Shown piece after piece: positions 23,750 to 32,347 of a DNA stretch of 32,347 nt; the first letter of the stretch is position 1; each line of letters starts with the position of its first letter. Position numbers and translations under genes: made by a program. The notes beneath the pieces were generated by a model. That model did no database searches. It was not told the origin of the DNA and worked only from the letters and a program-made list of their open reading frames with translations. Origin of the DNA: an uncultured Neisseriaceae bacterium (GTDB lineage: Bacteria > Pseudomonadota > Gammaproteobacteria > Burkholderiales > UBA11063); the NCBI GenBank assembly GCA_937952895.1, contig CALFYC010000177.1, positions 1 to 32,347 on the forward strand. Reading direction: 5' to 3'.

Positions 23750-25144
23750 ATGAATTATTCAAGGTATAGAAATACTATTGCTATTACTTATTCAATCGTG
23801 TTATTTCTTGATCGATTAGATTTAACTATTGTTAATATTACTTTACCCACAGTTGCTAAGTATTTTGGAGTGCCAATAATTGTTACCGATTGGATTAGTT
23901 TAGCTTTTCTTTTAGCTTTAGCAATTTCAATCCCACTTGGTAATTGGCTAAGTAATAAGTATGGGACAAAAATAATTTACGTTTTAGCTATGTGTGTCTT
24001 TGGTTTAGGTTCAACTTTATCTATATTTGCAAATAGCTTAAATCAATTAATAATTTTACGCTTTTTGCAAGGAATTGGCGGAGGAGTTTTAATTCCTGTT
24101 GGGATGACGATTATTTATCGTTTATATGATAAGTCAGAATATGCAAGTATTACTAGTTTCATGTTTATTCCAAGTTTAATCGCTCCAGCTGTTGCGCCAT
24201 TTTTTGGCGGAATTATTCTAGATATATTTGGGTGGAAATCTGTTTTTGTTTGTTCAGGCCCAATTTGTTTATTTACTGCTTGCTATTCATGGATTTATCT
24301 AAGGGCTGATAATAATTATAAATTTAAATATCCACTAGATAAATTAGGGTTTATTTTATTAGCACTAATTTTATTAATAATTTTCTATTGCTTATCACAA
24401 GTAGGCAGATCTGGTTTATCATTAATTGTGATAATAGAGATATTAGCTTTACTGCCATTATCTTGGTTATTTATTCAAGTTGAAAAGAAAATTAAATACC
24501 CTTTAATTAACTTAGATTATTTTAAAAATTCAATTTTTATCAAGGCTAATTTAGTGCAACTATGTTTTCAGTTTTGTCATTTTGGGGCAATTTTTTTAAT
24601 TGGAATGTTTTTGCAAATGGGGGTTGGTTTTATAGCTTCATTAGCCGGTCTTATGATGGGAATGCAGGCAGTTGGGGCTATTCTAATTAGTCGTTATTCA
24701 GTGCGCCTATTTAATCGTTATAATCCCCAATTACCAATTATTATTGGACTTTTAGGTATCGCCGTTTTAAGCCCACTTATAATGCTAGTCAATAGTGTAA
24801 CTTTTATCTGGTTTGGATTGGGGATATTTTTAATCCGTGGACTTTTTAGTGGGCTTTGTGGGGTTCCAATCCAGGTATTGAGTGTTATTAATTTTGATAA
24901 ATCTGAAGTTGGCGAGATTAATGGTATTTTTAATATTTGTCGCCAGATTTCAATTAGTTTAGGGGTTGCAATTTCTTCGTTATTAATTTCACTTGGATTA
25001 TATTTAAAACAGGTTGATTCAAATTTAATGATTACAAAAAGTTTGTCAATTGAAGTGTTTCAATATGGATTTTATGCAATTTCAGTCGTTGCACTACTTG
25101 GGGTTTGGATTACTAGCAAACTAGATTTAAAAAATCTTAATTAG
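23750..25144 (+). CDS. MFS drug/metabolite exporter, DHA2 (EmrB/QacA-like) family
   Basis: This integral inner-membrane transporter of 464 residues resembles proton-driven multidrug exporters. Family landmarks: LDRLDLTIVNITLPT in the first helix (Asp of the D1 motif), a WISLAFLLALAISIPLGNW second helix, motif A-like GNWLSNKYGTK, RFLQGIGGG, and the antiporter motif C-like PAVAPFFGGIILDIFGW. Twelve to fourteen hydrophobic segments fill the protein. The start is taken as the ATG at 23750 (MNYSRYRNT); an upstream TTG nine codons earlier has no supporting site. Substrate is unknown. No MarR/TetR regulator or EmrA adaptor is adjacent. Confidence 0.87.
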   Translation: MNYSRYRNTIAITYSIVLFLDRLDLTIVNITLPTVAKYFGVPIIVTDWISLAFLLALAISIPLGNWLSNKYGTKIIYVLAMCVFGLGSTLSIFANSLNQLIILRFLQGIGGGVLIPVGMTIIYRLYDKSEYASITSFMFIPSLIAPAVAPFFGGIILDIFGWKSVFVCSGPICLFTACYSWIYLRADNNYKFKYPLDKLGFILLALILLIIFYCLSQVGRSGLSLIVIIEILALLPLSWLFIQVEKKIKYPLINLDYFKNSIFIKANLVQLCFQFCHFGAIFLIGMFLQMGVGFIASLAGLMMGMQAVGAILISRYSVRLFNRYNPQLPIIIGLLGIAVLSPLIMLVNSVTFIWFGLGIFLIRGLFSGLCGVPIQVLSVINFDKSEVGEINGIFNICRQISISLGVAISSLLISLGLYLKQVDSNLMITKSLSIEVFQYGFYAISVVALLGVWITSKLDLKNLN

Positions 25145-25151
25145 TATTTAA

Positions 25152-25952
25152 CTATTTAAGACCAACTGCCATATATCCATAAATATCTGATCTGACTTTA
25201 ACTCTTTCTGGTTTATTTTGATGAAGTTGTTTACACTGTTCAACTAACCAAAGAGGGTAATCTTGATCCCCAGTATTTTCAATATAACTTGTTACATAAC
25301 TAGTCGATAAAAATACTAAAGCAATTTCTTCTGGCGTTAAATCTAAAAGATTAGGTTCAATAAATTGTTCTACATGATTAAATATTTTTGTTTCTTCAAT
25401 AAGCTCGATAGTATTATCATATTCCAGTAAGCGTGAGTCACGATATTTTGCCCATTTTGTTGCAAATTCATAATTAATTAAATCACGAATTGGTCCATAA
25501 ATGATGGGAGTATCATATTTATATGCGCAAAATACACCATCTTTAACGAGCATTGTTTTAATATTAGACAGAACTTGTTTCCGATCCATCCAATAAAATG
25601 AACAAGCACTGGTAATTAAATCATATTTATTACTATTAATAAAATTTTCAGCACTACTTACACTAAAATTGATTGTGGGGTAATTAATCTTTGCATTTGC
25701 AATTAGATTATCCCCAATATCAGAAGCATGAACGTGCCTAAAATATTTTGTTAATCGATCAGATGAGACTCCATTACCACAGCCAATATCAAGAGCTAGA
25801 TCGTGTTTACTACACGCTTGAGCAAGCTTTATAAATAAAGATTCAGGGTAGGTGAATTTGCGTCTTATTTCATATTGACTAGCATTTTTATTAAATTGAA
25901 GCATTGGTTTTTTATTAGTAGTGACTTGATTGGATACTATGGTATTATTCAT
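25152..25952 (-). CDS. Class I SAM-dependent methyltransferase
   Basis: This 266-residue protein has the Rossmann-type methyltransferase core: motif I LALDIGCGNGVSS (about 53-65), an acidic end of strand 2 at ASDIGDNLI, SSAENF, and YDLITSACSFYWMD as motif IV. It belongs to the broad UbiE/BioC-like group (Methyltransf_11) often annotated as trans-aconitate- or small-molecule-type methyltransferases; the real substrate is unknown. It runs convergent with the MFS gene (7-base gap) and divergent from mnmE. A palindrome surrounds its candidate -10. Confidence 0.8.
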   Translation of the reverse strand: MNNTIVSNQVTTNKKPMLQFNKNASQYEIRRKFTYPESLFIKLAQACSKHDLALDIGCGNGVSSDRLTKYFRHVHASDIGDNLIANAKINYPTINFSVSSAENFINSNKYDLITSACSFYWMDRKQVLSNIKTMLVKDGVFCAYKYDTPIIYGPIRDLINYEFATKWAKYRDSRLLEYDNTIELIEETKIFNHVEQFIEPNLLDLTPEEIALVFLSTSYVTSYIENTGDQDYPLWLVEQCKQLHQNKPERVKVRSDIYGYMAVGLK

Positions 25953-25960
25953 ATCTTAAG

Positions 25961-26001
25961 CTTTATCTAAGATTATTTAGGCTATATTATAGCTGATAAA
26001 G
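25961..26001 (-). promoter_or_regulatory. Palindromic candidate promoter of the methyltransferase gene
   Basis: GCTATA (25981-25986), one T, and TATAGC (25988-25993) form a palindrome containing a minus-strand TATAAT (25986-25991). A second repeat, CTTTATC (25961-25967) with GATAAAG (25995-26001), brackets it. The arrangement looks like an operator over a promoter; the -35 (TTATAC) is weak. Confidence 0.35.
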
Positions 26002-26056
26002 TGTTTTAGTATAAGTATTCTTATATGCAAATCTAAACTTGAAATTTTTGATTTTG

Positions 26057-26065
26057 TGCTAAAAT
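26057..26065 (+). promoter_or_regulatory. Extended -10 promoter for mnmE
   Basis: TGCTAAAAT is an extended -10 element 43 bases before the mnmE ATG. A loose TTGAAA lies 15 bases upstream of the -10 hexamer. AAAGGA at 26102-26106 serves as ribosome-binding site. Confidence 0.45.
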
Positions 26066-26108
26066 GCTTGTGTGAATTTCAATTATCTCATCCACTTTAT
26101 AAAGGAAT

Positions 26109-27455
26109 ATGGTTTTGAATCAAGATACAATAGTTGCGGTTACTACTGCACGTGGTCATGGTGGGGTTGGAATTGTTCGCATATCGGGCAATAAAGCTCT
26201 TGAAATTGCAAAAAATATTTTAAAGAAAGATAATTTAATTCCACGTATTGCATTACATACTGACTTTTTTAATACCGACGCGGAAGTTTTAGATAATGGA
26301 ATTGCTTTATATTTCAAAGGTCCACATTCTTTTACTGGGGAAGATGTTTTGGAGCTTCATGCCCATGGAAATCCTGTGATTTTAAATATGTTAGTGAATC
26401 AATGTTTATTCTTAGGTGCAAGGCTTGCAGAAGCTGGCGAATTTAGTAAGCGTGCGTATTTAAATGGTAAAATTGATTTAATTCAAGCTGAAAGTATAAT
26501 TGATTTAATTAATGCAGAGAGTGAATCCGCGGCTAAAAGTGCGCTAAGATCACTTAAGGGGGCTTTTTCTAAATATATTGAAGAAATAAAAGAGCAGTTA
26601 ATTAATCTTAGAATGTTTATTGAAGCCGCTATAGATTTTCCAGAAGAAGATCTTGAATTGATTGCGCAGGCTAAAATTAAAGAAAAGCTTGAGCTAATCC
26701 ATCATGATTTTCATAGATTATTAAAAAGTGCGCAAGATGGGGTTATTCTTAATAATGGAGCAAATATTGTTATTATTGGTCGCCCAAATGTTGGCAAATC
26801 AAGTTTGTTAAATGTATTAGCAAGTGAAGATGTTGCTATAGTTTCAGATATTGAGGGAACCACAAGAGATGTCATAAAAGAGAAAATTATTATTGATGGT
26901 ATTGCGTTTAATATAATTGATACAGCAGGCATTAGAAAGACTGAAAATCCAATTGAAGAAATCGGAATTGAACGGACACAGAATGCTATTAAAAGCGCAG
27001 ATCTATGCTTGATTCTAATTGATGAAACTATTGGAATTACTGAGGAAGATAGTCAAATAATTAAAAAATTACCCAAAGATATGCCAAGAATCTTTGTACA
27101 TAATAAGATTGATTTAGTTAAATTAACTGCAAAAGTTGAAAGAAGCCAAAAACAATTAAATGTTTATATTTCTGCAAAATCTGGACTTGGTATTGAAGAA
27201 CTGCGTAATGAAATTTTATCTATGGTGCATTTTGATAATCGTAATCATGATGTATTTACAGCAAGAACTCGCCATGTTAATGCATTAAAATTATCGGTAG
27301 AGCATATTGATAATGCTTTTAAAAACTGGACTAATTTAGAGCTATTAGCCGAAGAATTACGTTATTCACATAATAAATTATCTGAAATTACTGGAAATTT
27401 TAGTTCTGATGATTTACTTGGTAAAATTTTTAGTAAGTTTTGTATTGGAAAATAA
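26109..27455 (+). CDS. mnmE: tRNA uridine-5-carboxymethylaminomethyl modification GTPase MnmE (TrmE)
   Basis: MnmE with MnmG adds the (carboxymethyl)aminomethyl group to U34 of tRNAs reading two-codon-box codons. The 448-residue protein is full length: an N-terminal tetrahydrofolate-binding domain (TIVAVTTARGHGGVGIVRISG), a helical domain, an inserted G domain with G1 GRPNVGKS (224-231), G2 EGTTRD, G3 DTAGIR, G4 NKID, and the invariant C-terminal FCIGK with the catalytic Cys446. It makes the substrate for MnmC, also encoded in this window, though the genes are 17 kb apart. The frequent rnpA-yidC-mnmE neighbours are absent. Confidence 0.97.
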   Translation: MVLNQDTIVAVTTARGHGGVGIVRISGNKALEIAKNILKKDNLIPRIALHTDFFNTDAEVLDNGIALYFKGPHSFTGEDVLELHAHGNPVILNMLVNQCLFLGARLAEAGEFSKRAYLNGKIDLIQAESIIDLINAESESAAKSALRSLKGAFSKYIEEIKEQLINLRMFIEAAIDFPEEDLELIAQAKIKEKLELIHHDFHRLLKSAQDGVILNNGANIVIIGRPNVGKSSLLNVLASEDVAIVSDIEGTTRDVIKEKIIIDGIAFNIIDTAGIRKTENPIEEIGIERTQNAIKSADLCLILIDETIGITEEDSQIIKKLPKDMPRIFVHNKIDLVKLTAKVERSQKQLNVYISAKSGLGIEELRNEILSMVHFDNRNHDVFTARTRHVNALKLSVEHIDNAFKNWTNLELLAEELRYSHNKLSEITGNFSSDDLLGKIFSKFCIGK

Positions 27456-27730
27456 GAACTTATTATTAGCATTTATAGATGACTGTAGACACTTTATTAT
27501 AGTGGCTGAATTGTTATAAGTTGTAGGTGCAAATTATTTACACAATAAATTGAGGTATTTAAGCCATTACAAGACAATAATATATTTAAAAAAATCAAGT
27601 TAGATTATACTCTATGCCGGGTTAAAAATATTTATGTGGCTACTGAATCATTATATTCTTTAGCATATAAAAATGATCACGTTGATTTTGTTGGTTATCA
27701 TTAATCGCAATTTAGTACCAATAGCTATTT
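27456..27730. other. Intergenic region between mnmE and metH (convergent)
   Basis: In these 275 bases I saw no tRNA, convincing terminator hairpin or gene. Two loosely similar stretches starting GTGGCT occur near 27502 and 27635. A short reading frame in the region runs into the metH gene antisense and has no support. Confidence 0.5.
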
Positions 27731-30700
27731 TTACATGTATTCTAAATTTGGTGATAGCCATTTCTCAATTTCAGCTATTTCCATTTCTTTACGTTTTGCA
27801 TAATCGATTACTTGATCATAGCCAATTTTACCCAGAGCAAAATATTTACTCTCTGGGTGATTAAAATAGTATCCTGAAATAGTGCTAGCTGGGTACATGG
27901 CAAAATTTTCAGTTAAGATTGCTTTGGTATGCTTTTCACCTTCAAGAATTTGCCACAGTTTTTCTTTTTCAGTATGATCTGGGCAAGCAGGATATCCAGG
28001 TGCTGGCCGGATACCACGATAACGTTCATAGATTAAGTCTTCATTAGTTAATTTTTCAATTTTGCCATAATTACACCAAATTCGCATTTGTTTATGTACA
28101 TATTCAGCCATAGCTTCAACTAGTCGATCACCAAGTGCTTTAATCATGATTGCTGTATAGTCATCACCATTCTCTTCATAAGTTTTAGCTAATTTGTCAA
28201 TTTCAGATCCCATGGTGACAATAAATGCACCCAAATAATCTACTTTATTACTTGATTTTGGGGCAATATAATCAGCTAAACAATGATTAACCTTATATTC
28301 ACCTTGTTGGCGTAAAAAACATAACCTAACGGGTTTATCTGAAACATTAATGATTACATCATCACCATCACTATAAGATTGCCACCATCCAACGATTGCC
28401 TTAGGGTTTAATGTAGCCTTAAGTAAAATATTTTCTAGAATCTGCTTTGCTTCATTATAAATTGTCAGGCATTCATTTCCATACGTTTCATGGTTAAGAA
28501 TTTTAGGATACAGGCCTTTAAATCCCCATGCCCAAAATAATGGTGACCAATCAATATATGGGATGAGTTCTTTTAAATCAATATTAATTAAGTGAACACC
28601 AAGCTTTTTTGGAACTGCAATATCGATATTGGTCCAATCTGTATCAAATCCTTGGGTTTTAGCTTTACTGTAACTAATTGTTTTTGGTTGATTTTGTAAA
28701 TTTAAATGATCTTCACGTAATTTTGTATAAAGATTTTTTATGTTGTCAATATATTGTTGCTTATTTTCACTTAGAAGATTAGTACATACTTCAGCAACTA
28801 ATGATGCGTCATTAACATGAACAACCGATCCTTTATATATAGGCGCAATCTTTACTGCCGTGTGTAGTTTTGAGGTTGTTGCACCACCTATTAGAACTGG
28901 AATTGATAAATTTGCATGATTAAATTGTTCCATATTATAGATCATTTCATCTAATGATGGGGTAATTAGTCCACTTAACCCAATAAATGTGGCATTATGT
29001 TCAACTGCTGTCTTAATTATAGTATCACAATTAACCATAACTCCTAAATCAATTACTTTATAACCATTACATCTTAAAACAAGAGCTACAATATTTTTAC
29101 CGATATCATGTACATCACCCTTAACTGTTGCAATTACAAATACTTTTTGAGATGTCTCGTTGTTATTTGCTAAATCTTTTTCCATAAAAGGCTGTAAATA
29201 GGCAACTGCTTTTTTCATGACTCGAGCTGATTTGACTACTTGAGGTAAAAACATTTTACCTTCACCAAATAACCGCCCGACTTCTTTCATTCCATCCATT
29301 AATGGTTTTTCGATTACAGTTAATGGCTTTTTATATTTGTCATATGCATTTTGTGTATCTAACTCAATGTAATTATCAATCCCTTTGACTAATGAATAGG
29401 TGATTCTTTCTTCAAGATTTAAATTACGCCATTCTTCAATTAAAATATTTTCTTCTTTAATTTCTTTATAATTTTCTGCTAAAGCTAACAATTTTTCTGA
29501 AGCTTCATTCTCCGTATTCCAGATAACAGCTTCGCAAGCATCTCGTAAAATAGGATCAATATCATCATAAATAGTTAACATTCCAGCATTTACAATTGCC
29601 ATATCGAGGCCATGTTTAATGGCATGATATAAAAATACAGAATGCATTGCTTCACGAATTTTATTATTACCACGAAATGCAAAAGATAAGTTAGAGACTC
29701 CGCCTGAAGTTAAAGCATAAGGACATTCTTGTTTAATTTCGGCTAGGGCTAAAATAAAATTTTTTGCATAGTCATTATGTTCTTCAATGCCAGTTGCAAT
29801 AGTTAAAATATTTGGATCAAAAATAATATCACTTGGATCAAAATTCAGTTTTTGGGTAAGGAGGGTATAGGCACGTTTGCAGATTCTTATTTTATCATTA
29901 AGATTAACGGCTTGTCCTGATTCATCAAATGCCATAACTACAACTGCAGCACCATAATTTTGAATAATTTGTGCTTGTTTTAGAAATTCTTCTTCACCCT
30001 CTTTAAGGGAAATTGAATTTACAATTGCTTTACCTTGAACTATTTTTAATCCAGCCTCTAAAACTTCAAATTTTGAAGAATCAAGCATGATTGGAATACG
30101 ACAAATGTCCGGTTCAGTTGCAATTAGATTTAAAAAATGGATCATGCAGGCTTTACTATCTAATAAGCCTTCATCAAAATTAATATCAATAATATTGGCA
30201 CCATTATTTACTTGCTGTTTCGCAATATTTAGGGCGCCCATAAAATCATTATTTTTAATCAATTTTGCAAAAGTTGGAGAACCCGTAATGTTTGTGCGCT
30301 CGCCTACCATGTACAGTTGTTTTAAATCGGATTGGTTTTTTATAATTAAGGGCTCTAAACCAGCTAGATAAGTTGCTTTTATTGATTTTGGAATTACTCT
30401 TGGAGGAATATGTTGTAATTTATTATAAATTGCCTTAATATGTTCTGGGGTTGTTCCACAACATCCACCAATTAAATTAAGCCCCCCATTACTTGCTAGA
30501 TCTAATAAATGATCTGATGTTGTATTTGCAGTTTCATCATAACCAGTTACACTTAATGGGTTAGGGAGTCCTGCATTAGGGTAGCAACTTAGATAGCAAT
30601 TGGCAATTTTACCAAGTGATTTAATATATTCAAACATATCTTTAGCCCCAAGTGCACAATTTATTCCAACAGCTAAAGGTTTAGCATATGCAATTGAATA

Positions 30701-31405
30701 ATAAAATGCTTCGATGGTTTGTCCAGATAAAGTGCGGCCAGATAAATCTGTAATAGTTACTGATAAAATAATTGGATATTTAATATTATTTGCGGTTTCT
30801 AAGCGCTTAATGCCATGAATCGCAGCTTTTAGATTTAACGTGTCAAAAACTGTCTCCACTAGCAATAGATCACATCCAGCATCTACCAGAAATTTAGCTT
30901 GTTCATAATAGACCTCACTTAATTCATCAAAGCTATGGCTTCTAAATTCTGGATTATTTACATCAGGGGAAATCGATAACGTTATATTAGTTGGGCCAAT
31001 ACTCCCTGCAACATAACATTTGCGTTTTGGATTATTTTCCATAACTTGGTGACATGCATCTTTAGCTAACTTAACTGCAGCTAAATTTAATTCTGGCACT
31101 AGATGGCTTAAATCATAATCTTTTTGTGAAATACGATTGGCTGAAAAGGTGTTTGTTTCAATTATGTCTGAACCAGCATTTAAGTAATCTAAATGAATTT
31201 GTGTAATTATATCAGGCCGAGTCAGCACGAGTAATTCATTATTACCTTTTAGTGATTTGGGGTGATCTTTAAATAAATTTCCGCGATAATCATTTTCTGT
31301 TAGTTGGTAACTTTGAATTACTGTTCCCATTGCACCATCAAGAAACATAATTCGTTGATTTAAAATAGAGCTTAACTCGCTAATTAATGGCGATAAAGTT
31401 AACAT
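27731..31405 (-). CDS. metH: Cobalamin-dependent methionine synthase (MetH)
   Basis: MetH transfers a methyl group from methyl-THF via cobalamin to homocysteine, making methionine. The 1224 residues match E. coli MetH (1227). Four modules are visible: the homocysteine domain with zinc ligands in GINCALGA and GGCCGTTPE, the pterin-binding domain (VGERTNITGSP onward), the B12-binding module with DVHDIGKNIV where His766 is the lower cobalt ligand, and the AdoMet activation domain (YRGIRPAPGYPACPDHTEK). No truncation is seen. It follows metF after 15 bases with AAGGAA before the ATG, so the two are one operon. The cell must make or import B12 for it to work. Confidence 0.97.
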   Translation of the reverse strand: MLTLSPLISELSSILNQRIMFLDGAMGTVIQSYQLTENDYRGNLFKDHPKSLKGNNELLVLTRPDIITQIHLDYLNAGSDIIETNTFSANRISQKDYDLSHLVPELNLAAVKLAKDACHQVMENNPKRKCYVAGSIGPTNITLSISPDVNNPEFRSHSFDELSEVYYEQAKFLVDAGCDLLLVETVFDTLNLKAAIHGIKRLETANNIKYPIILSVTITDLSGRTLSGQTIEAFYYSIAYAKPLAVGINCALGAKDMFEYIKSLGKIANCYLSCYPNAGLPNPLSVTGYDETANTTSDHLLDLASNGGLNLIGGCCGTTPEHIKAIYNKLQHIPPRVIPKSIKATYLAGLEPLIIKNQSDLKQLYMVGERTNITGSPTFAKLIKNNDFMGALNIAKQQVNNGANIIDINFDEGLLDSKACMIHFLNLIATEPDICRIPIMLDSSKFEVLEAGLKIVQGKAIVNSISLKEGEEEFLKQAQIIQNYGAAVVVMAFDESGQAVNLNDKIRICKRAYTLLTQKLNFDPSDIIFDPNILTIATGIEEHNDYAKNFILALAEIKQECPYALTSGGVSNLSFAFRGNNKIREAMHSVFLYHAIKHGLDMAIVNAGMLTIYDDIDPILRDACEAVIWNTENEASEKLLALAENYKEIKEENILIEEWRNLNLEERITYSLVKGIDNYIELDTQNAYDKYKKPLTVIEKPLMDGMKEVGRLFGEGKMFLPQVVKSARVMKKAVAYLQPFMEKDLANNNETSQKVFVIATVKGDVHDIGKNIVALVLRCNGYKVIDLGVMVNCDTIIKTAVEHNATFIGLSGLITPSLDEMIYNMEQFNHANLSIPVLIGGATTSKLHTAVKIAPIYKGSVVHVNDASLVAEVCTNLLSENKQQYIDNIKNLYTKLREDHLNLQNQPKTISYSKAKTQGFDTDWTNIDIAVPKKLGVHLINIDLKELIPYIDWSPLFWAWGFKGLYPKILNHETYGNECLTIYNEAKQILENILLKATLNPKAIVGWWQSYSDGDDVIINVSDKPVRLCFLRQQGEYKVNHCLADYIAPKSSNKVDYLGAFIVTMGSEIDKLAKTYEENGDDYTAIMIKALGDRLVEAMAEYVHKQMRIWCNYGKIEKLTNEDLIYERYRGIRPAPGYPACPDHTEKEKLWQILEGEKHTKAILTENFAMYPASTISGYYFNHPESKYFALGKIGYDQVIDYAKRKEMEIAEIEKWLSPNLEYM

Positions 31406-31420
31406 TCAAAAGATTCCTTT

Positions 31421-32347
31421 TTAACTATAATGTTTAATAATTTCAATAACATTGTCTACATCATTCATTAAAAAGAAATGAACTACAGGAACGTTATTTG
31501 ATAATAAATCTTTTACTTGTGCTTGTGCCCATAGCGTTCCAATTTGTGCTGCATTATTGGGGTTGGATTTTATTTGATTGACTAATTCTATAGGCAAATC
31601 GATATTAAATAATTTAGGTAAGGTATGTAATTGCTTTGCGGATTTTAAAACTTTAAGTCCTGGAATAATTGGAACATTAATTCCAATATCTCTACACTTA
31701 GCTACAAAATCATAAAATTTTTGGTTATCAAAAAACATTTGTGTAACAATATAATCAGCCCCTAAATCCACTTTTTGCTTTAAATAAAGTAAATCTTCTT
31801 CTAAATTAGCTGCTTCAATGTGTTTTTCTGGATATGCCGCAACCCCTATGGAGAAATTTAATGGTTCATATATAGTATTATCCATAAAATGACCAGTTTG
31901 CATATTCTTCACTTGATTAACTAATTCGTTTGCGTAATTATTAACTGATTTTTCTTTAGCAATATCTTTATTATAATTTAAATTATCACCTTTTAATGCC
32001 ATAATGTTTTCGATACCTAAATAATTTAATTCAATTAGAGTATTTTCAGTTTCTTCTTTAGAAAATCCTTGACATAAAATGTGTGCAACAGCATCGATCT
32101 CAAATTTGTTTTGAATTAAACCACATACACTAATGGTTCCTGGCCGCTTTTTATATATTTTTTTACGAAGTAGCCCGTTACTATCTTCTTCATAAATTAA
32201 GGACGAGGCATGAGAGGTTACATTAATCCATGGTGGATTAAATGGTTTTAGTTTTTCTACAATATTTAGGATTGATTGAATACTAGAGCCTTTAGGTGGG
32301 GGTAATAGTTCGTAACTAAATAGAGGTTTAGTAGCTCTTTTTATGTG
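31421..32347 (-). CDS. metF: 5,10-methylenetetrahydrofolate reductase (MetF), N-terminus cut by window edge
   Basis: MetF reduces methylene-THF to methyl-THF, the methyl donor for MetH. The reading frame stays open to the last base of the window; 308 residues are present and perhaps 10-15 are missing at the N-terminus. I read the segments FSYELLPPPKG, WINVTSHAS, KRPGTISVCGLI, HILCQGFSKEETE, LNYLGIENIMALKGDN, and YIVTQMFFDN, PIIPGLK near the flavin site. The ELLPP opening, the RPGT segment and the long KVDLGADYIVTQMFF stretch fit the Bacteroidota-type enzyme better than the E. coli SFEFFPP type. Co-transcription with metH is strongly suggested by the 15-base gap. Confidence 0.92.
   Translation of the reverse strand, partial: HIKRATKPLFSYELLPPPKGSSIQSILNIVEKLKPFNPPWINVTSHASSLIYEEDSNGLLRKKIYKKRPGTISVCGLIQNKFEIDAVAHILCQGFSKEETENTLIELNYLGIENIMALKGDNLNYNKDIAKEKSVNNYANELVNQVKNMQTGHFMDNTIYEPLNFSIGVAAYPEKHIEAANLEEDLLYLKQKVDLGADYIVTQMFFDNQKFYDFVAKCRDIGINVPIIPGLKVLKSAKQLHTLPKLFNIDLPIELVNQIKSNPNNAAQIGTLWAQAQVKDLLSNNVPVVHFFLMNDVDNVIEIIKHYS

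Noticed and set aside
27673..27864. 63-codon plus-strand frame at the metH 3' end
   Set aside because: Most of it overlaps the conserved C-terminus of metH in antisense, and it lacks a ribosome-binding site.
30087..30371. 94-codon frame antisense to metH
   Set aside because: It is inside the conserved pterin-binding module of metH and shows no coding evidence of its own.
31421..32002. metF beginning at the internal ATG at 32002
   Set aside because: The frame stays open upstream to the window edge and the extra 115 residues carry conserved MetF segments, so the internal Met is not the start.
1..32347. CRISPR arrays, tRNA or rRNA genes, insertion sequences, prophage or toxin-antitoxin modules
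   Set aside because: None was recognised: no regularly spaced repeats, no cloverleaf-like segments in the gaps, no transposase or integrase, and intergenic regions are short.

Overview
The window comes from a strongly AT-rich chromosome (about one third GC or less by eye) of a Gram-negative proteobacterium. Outer-membrane-type lipoproteins, a YcbB-like L,D-transpeptidase, MnmC, a YecA-like protein, ClpB and the yceD-rpmF-plsX-fabH lipid cluster point to the gamma or beta class. The low GC, a GH18 chitinase lipoprotein and a DUF1554 lipoprotein would suit a Francisella- or Legionella-like gammaproteobacterium or a low-GC Neisseriales relative; the genus cannot be settled from this sequence. 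There is no rRNA, tRNA, insertion sequence, prophage or CRISPR array, and most genes are full length.

Layout. 1-1653: the 5' part of mutS, overlapping suhB (minus). 1735-2496: a YecA/UPF0149-like protein. 2511-6932: the yceD-rpmF-plsX-fabH cluster (minus), split by an oppositely oriented PLP-dependent histidine-decarboxylase-like gene. 6998-8890: mnmC, with a degenerate-looking methyltransferase half. 9075-9854: a stand-alone RecB/Cas4-type nuclease. 9851-11271: scpA and eda as a tight pair (minus). 11411-20345: clpB with a candidate heat-shock promoter, between a 1152-residue lipoprotein (minus) and a chitinase lipoprotein (plus), both of which have near-consensus promoters. 20486-25952: an L,D-transpeptidase, an EEP-family phosphodiesterase, hpf, an MFS exporter and a SAM methyltransferase. 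26109-27455: mnmE. 27731-32347: a metF-metH pair (minus), with metF cut by the window end and resembling the Bacteroidota-type enzyme.

How the genes fit together. plsX and fabH start phospholipid and fatty-acid synthesis and are usually linked to rpmF and yceD. mnmE and mnmC act on the same wobble-uridine modification, so a dead MnmC methyltransferase would predict nm5U rather than mnm5U in tRNA unless another enzyme finishes the job. metF and metH together make methionine from methylene-THF. The two lipoproteins suggest extracellular polymer attachment and chitin use. I see no obvious new multi-gene defence or mobile system. The most unusual points are the inserted decarboxylase, the decayed MnmC half, the cysteine-pair module lipoprotein, the foreign-looking metF and the orphan nuclease with an operator-like dyad.
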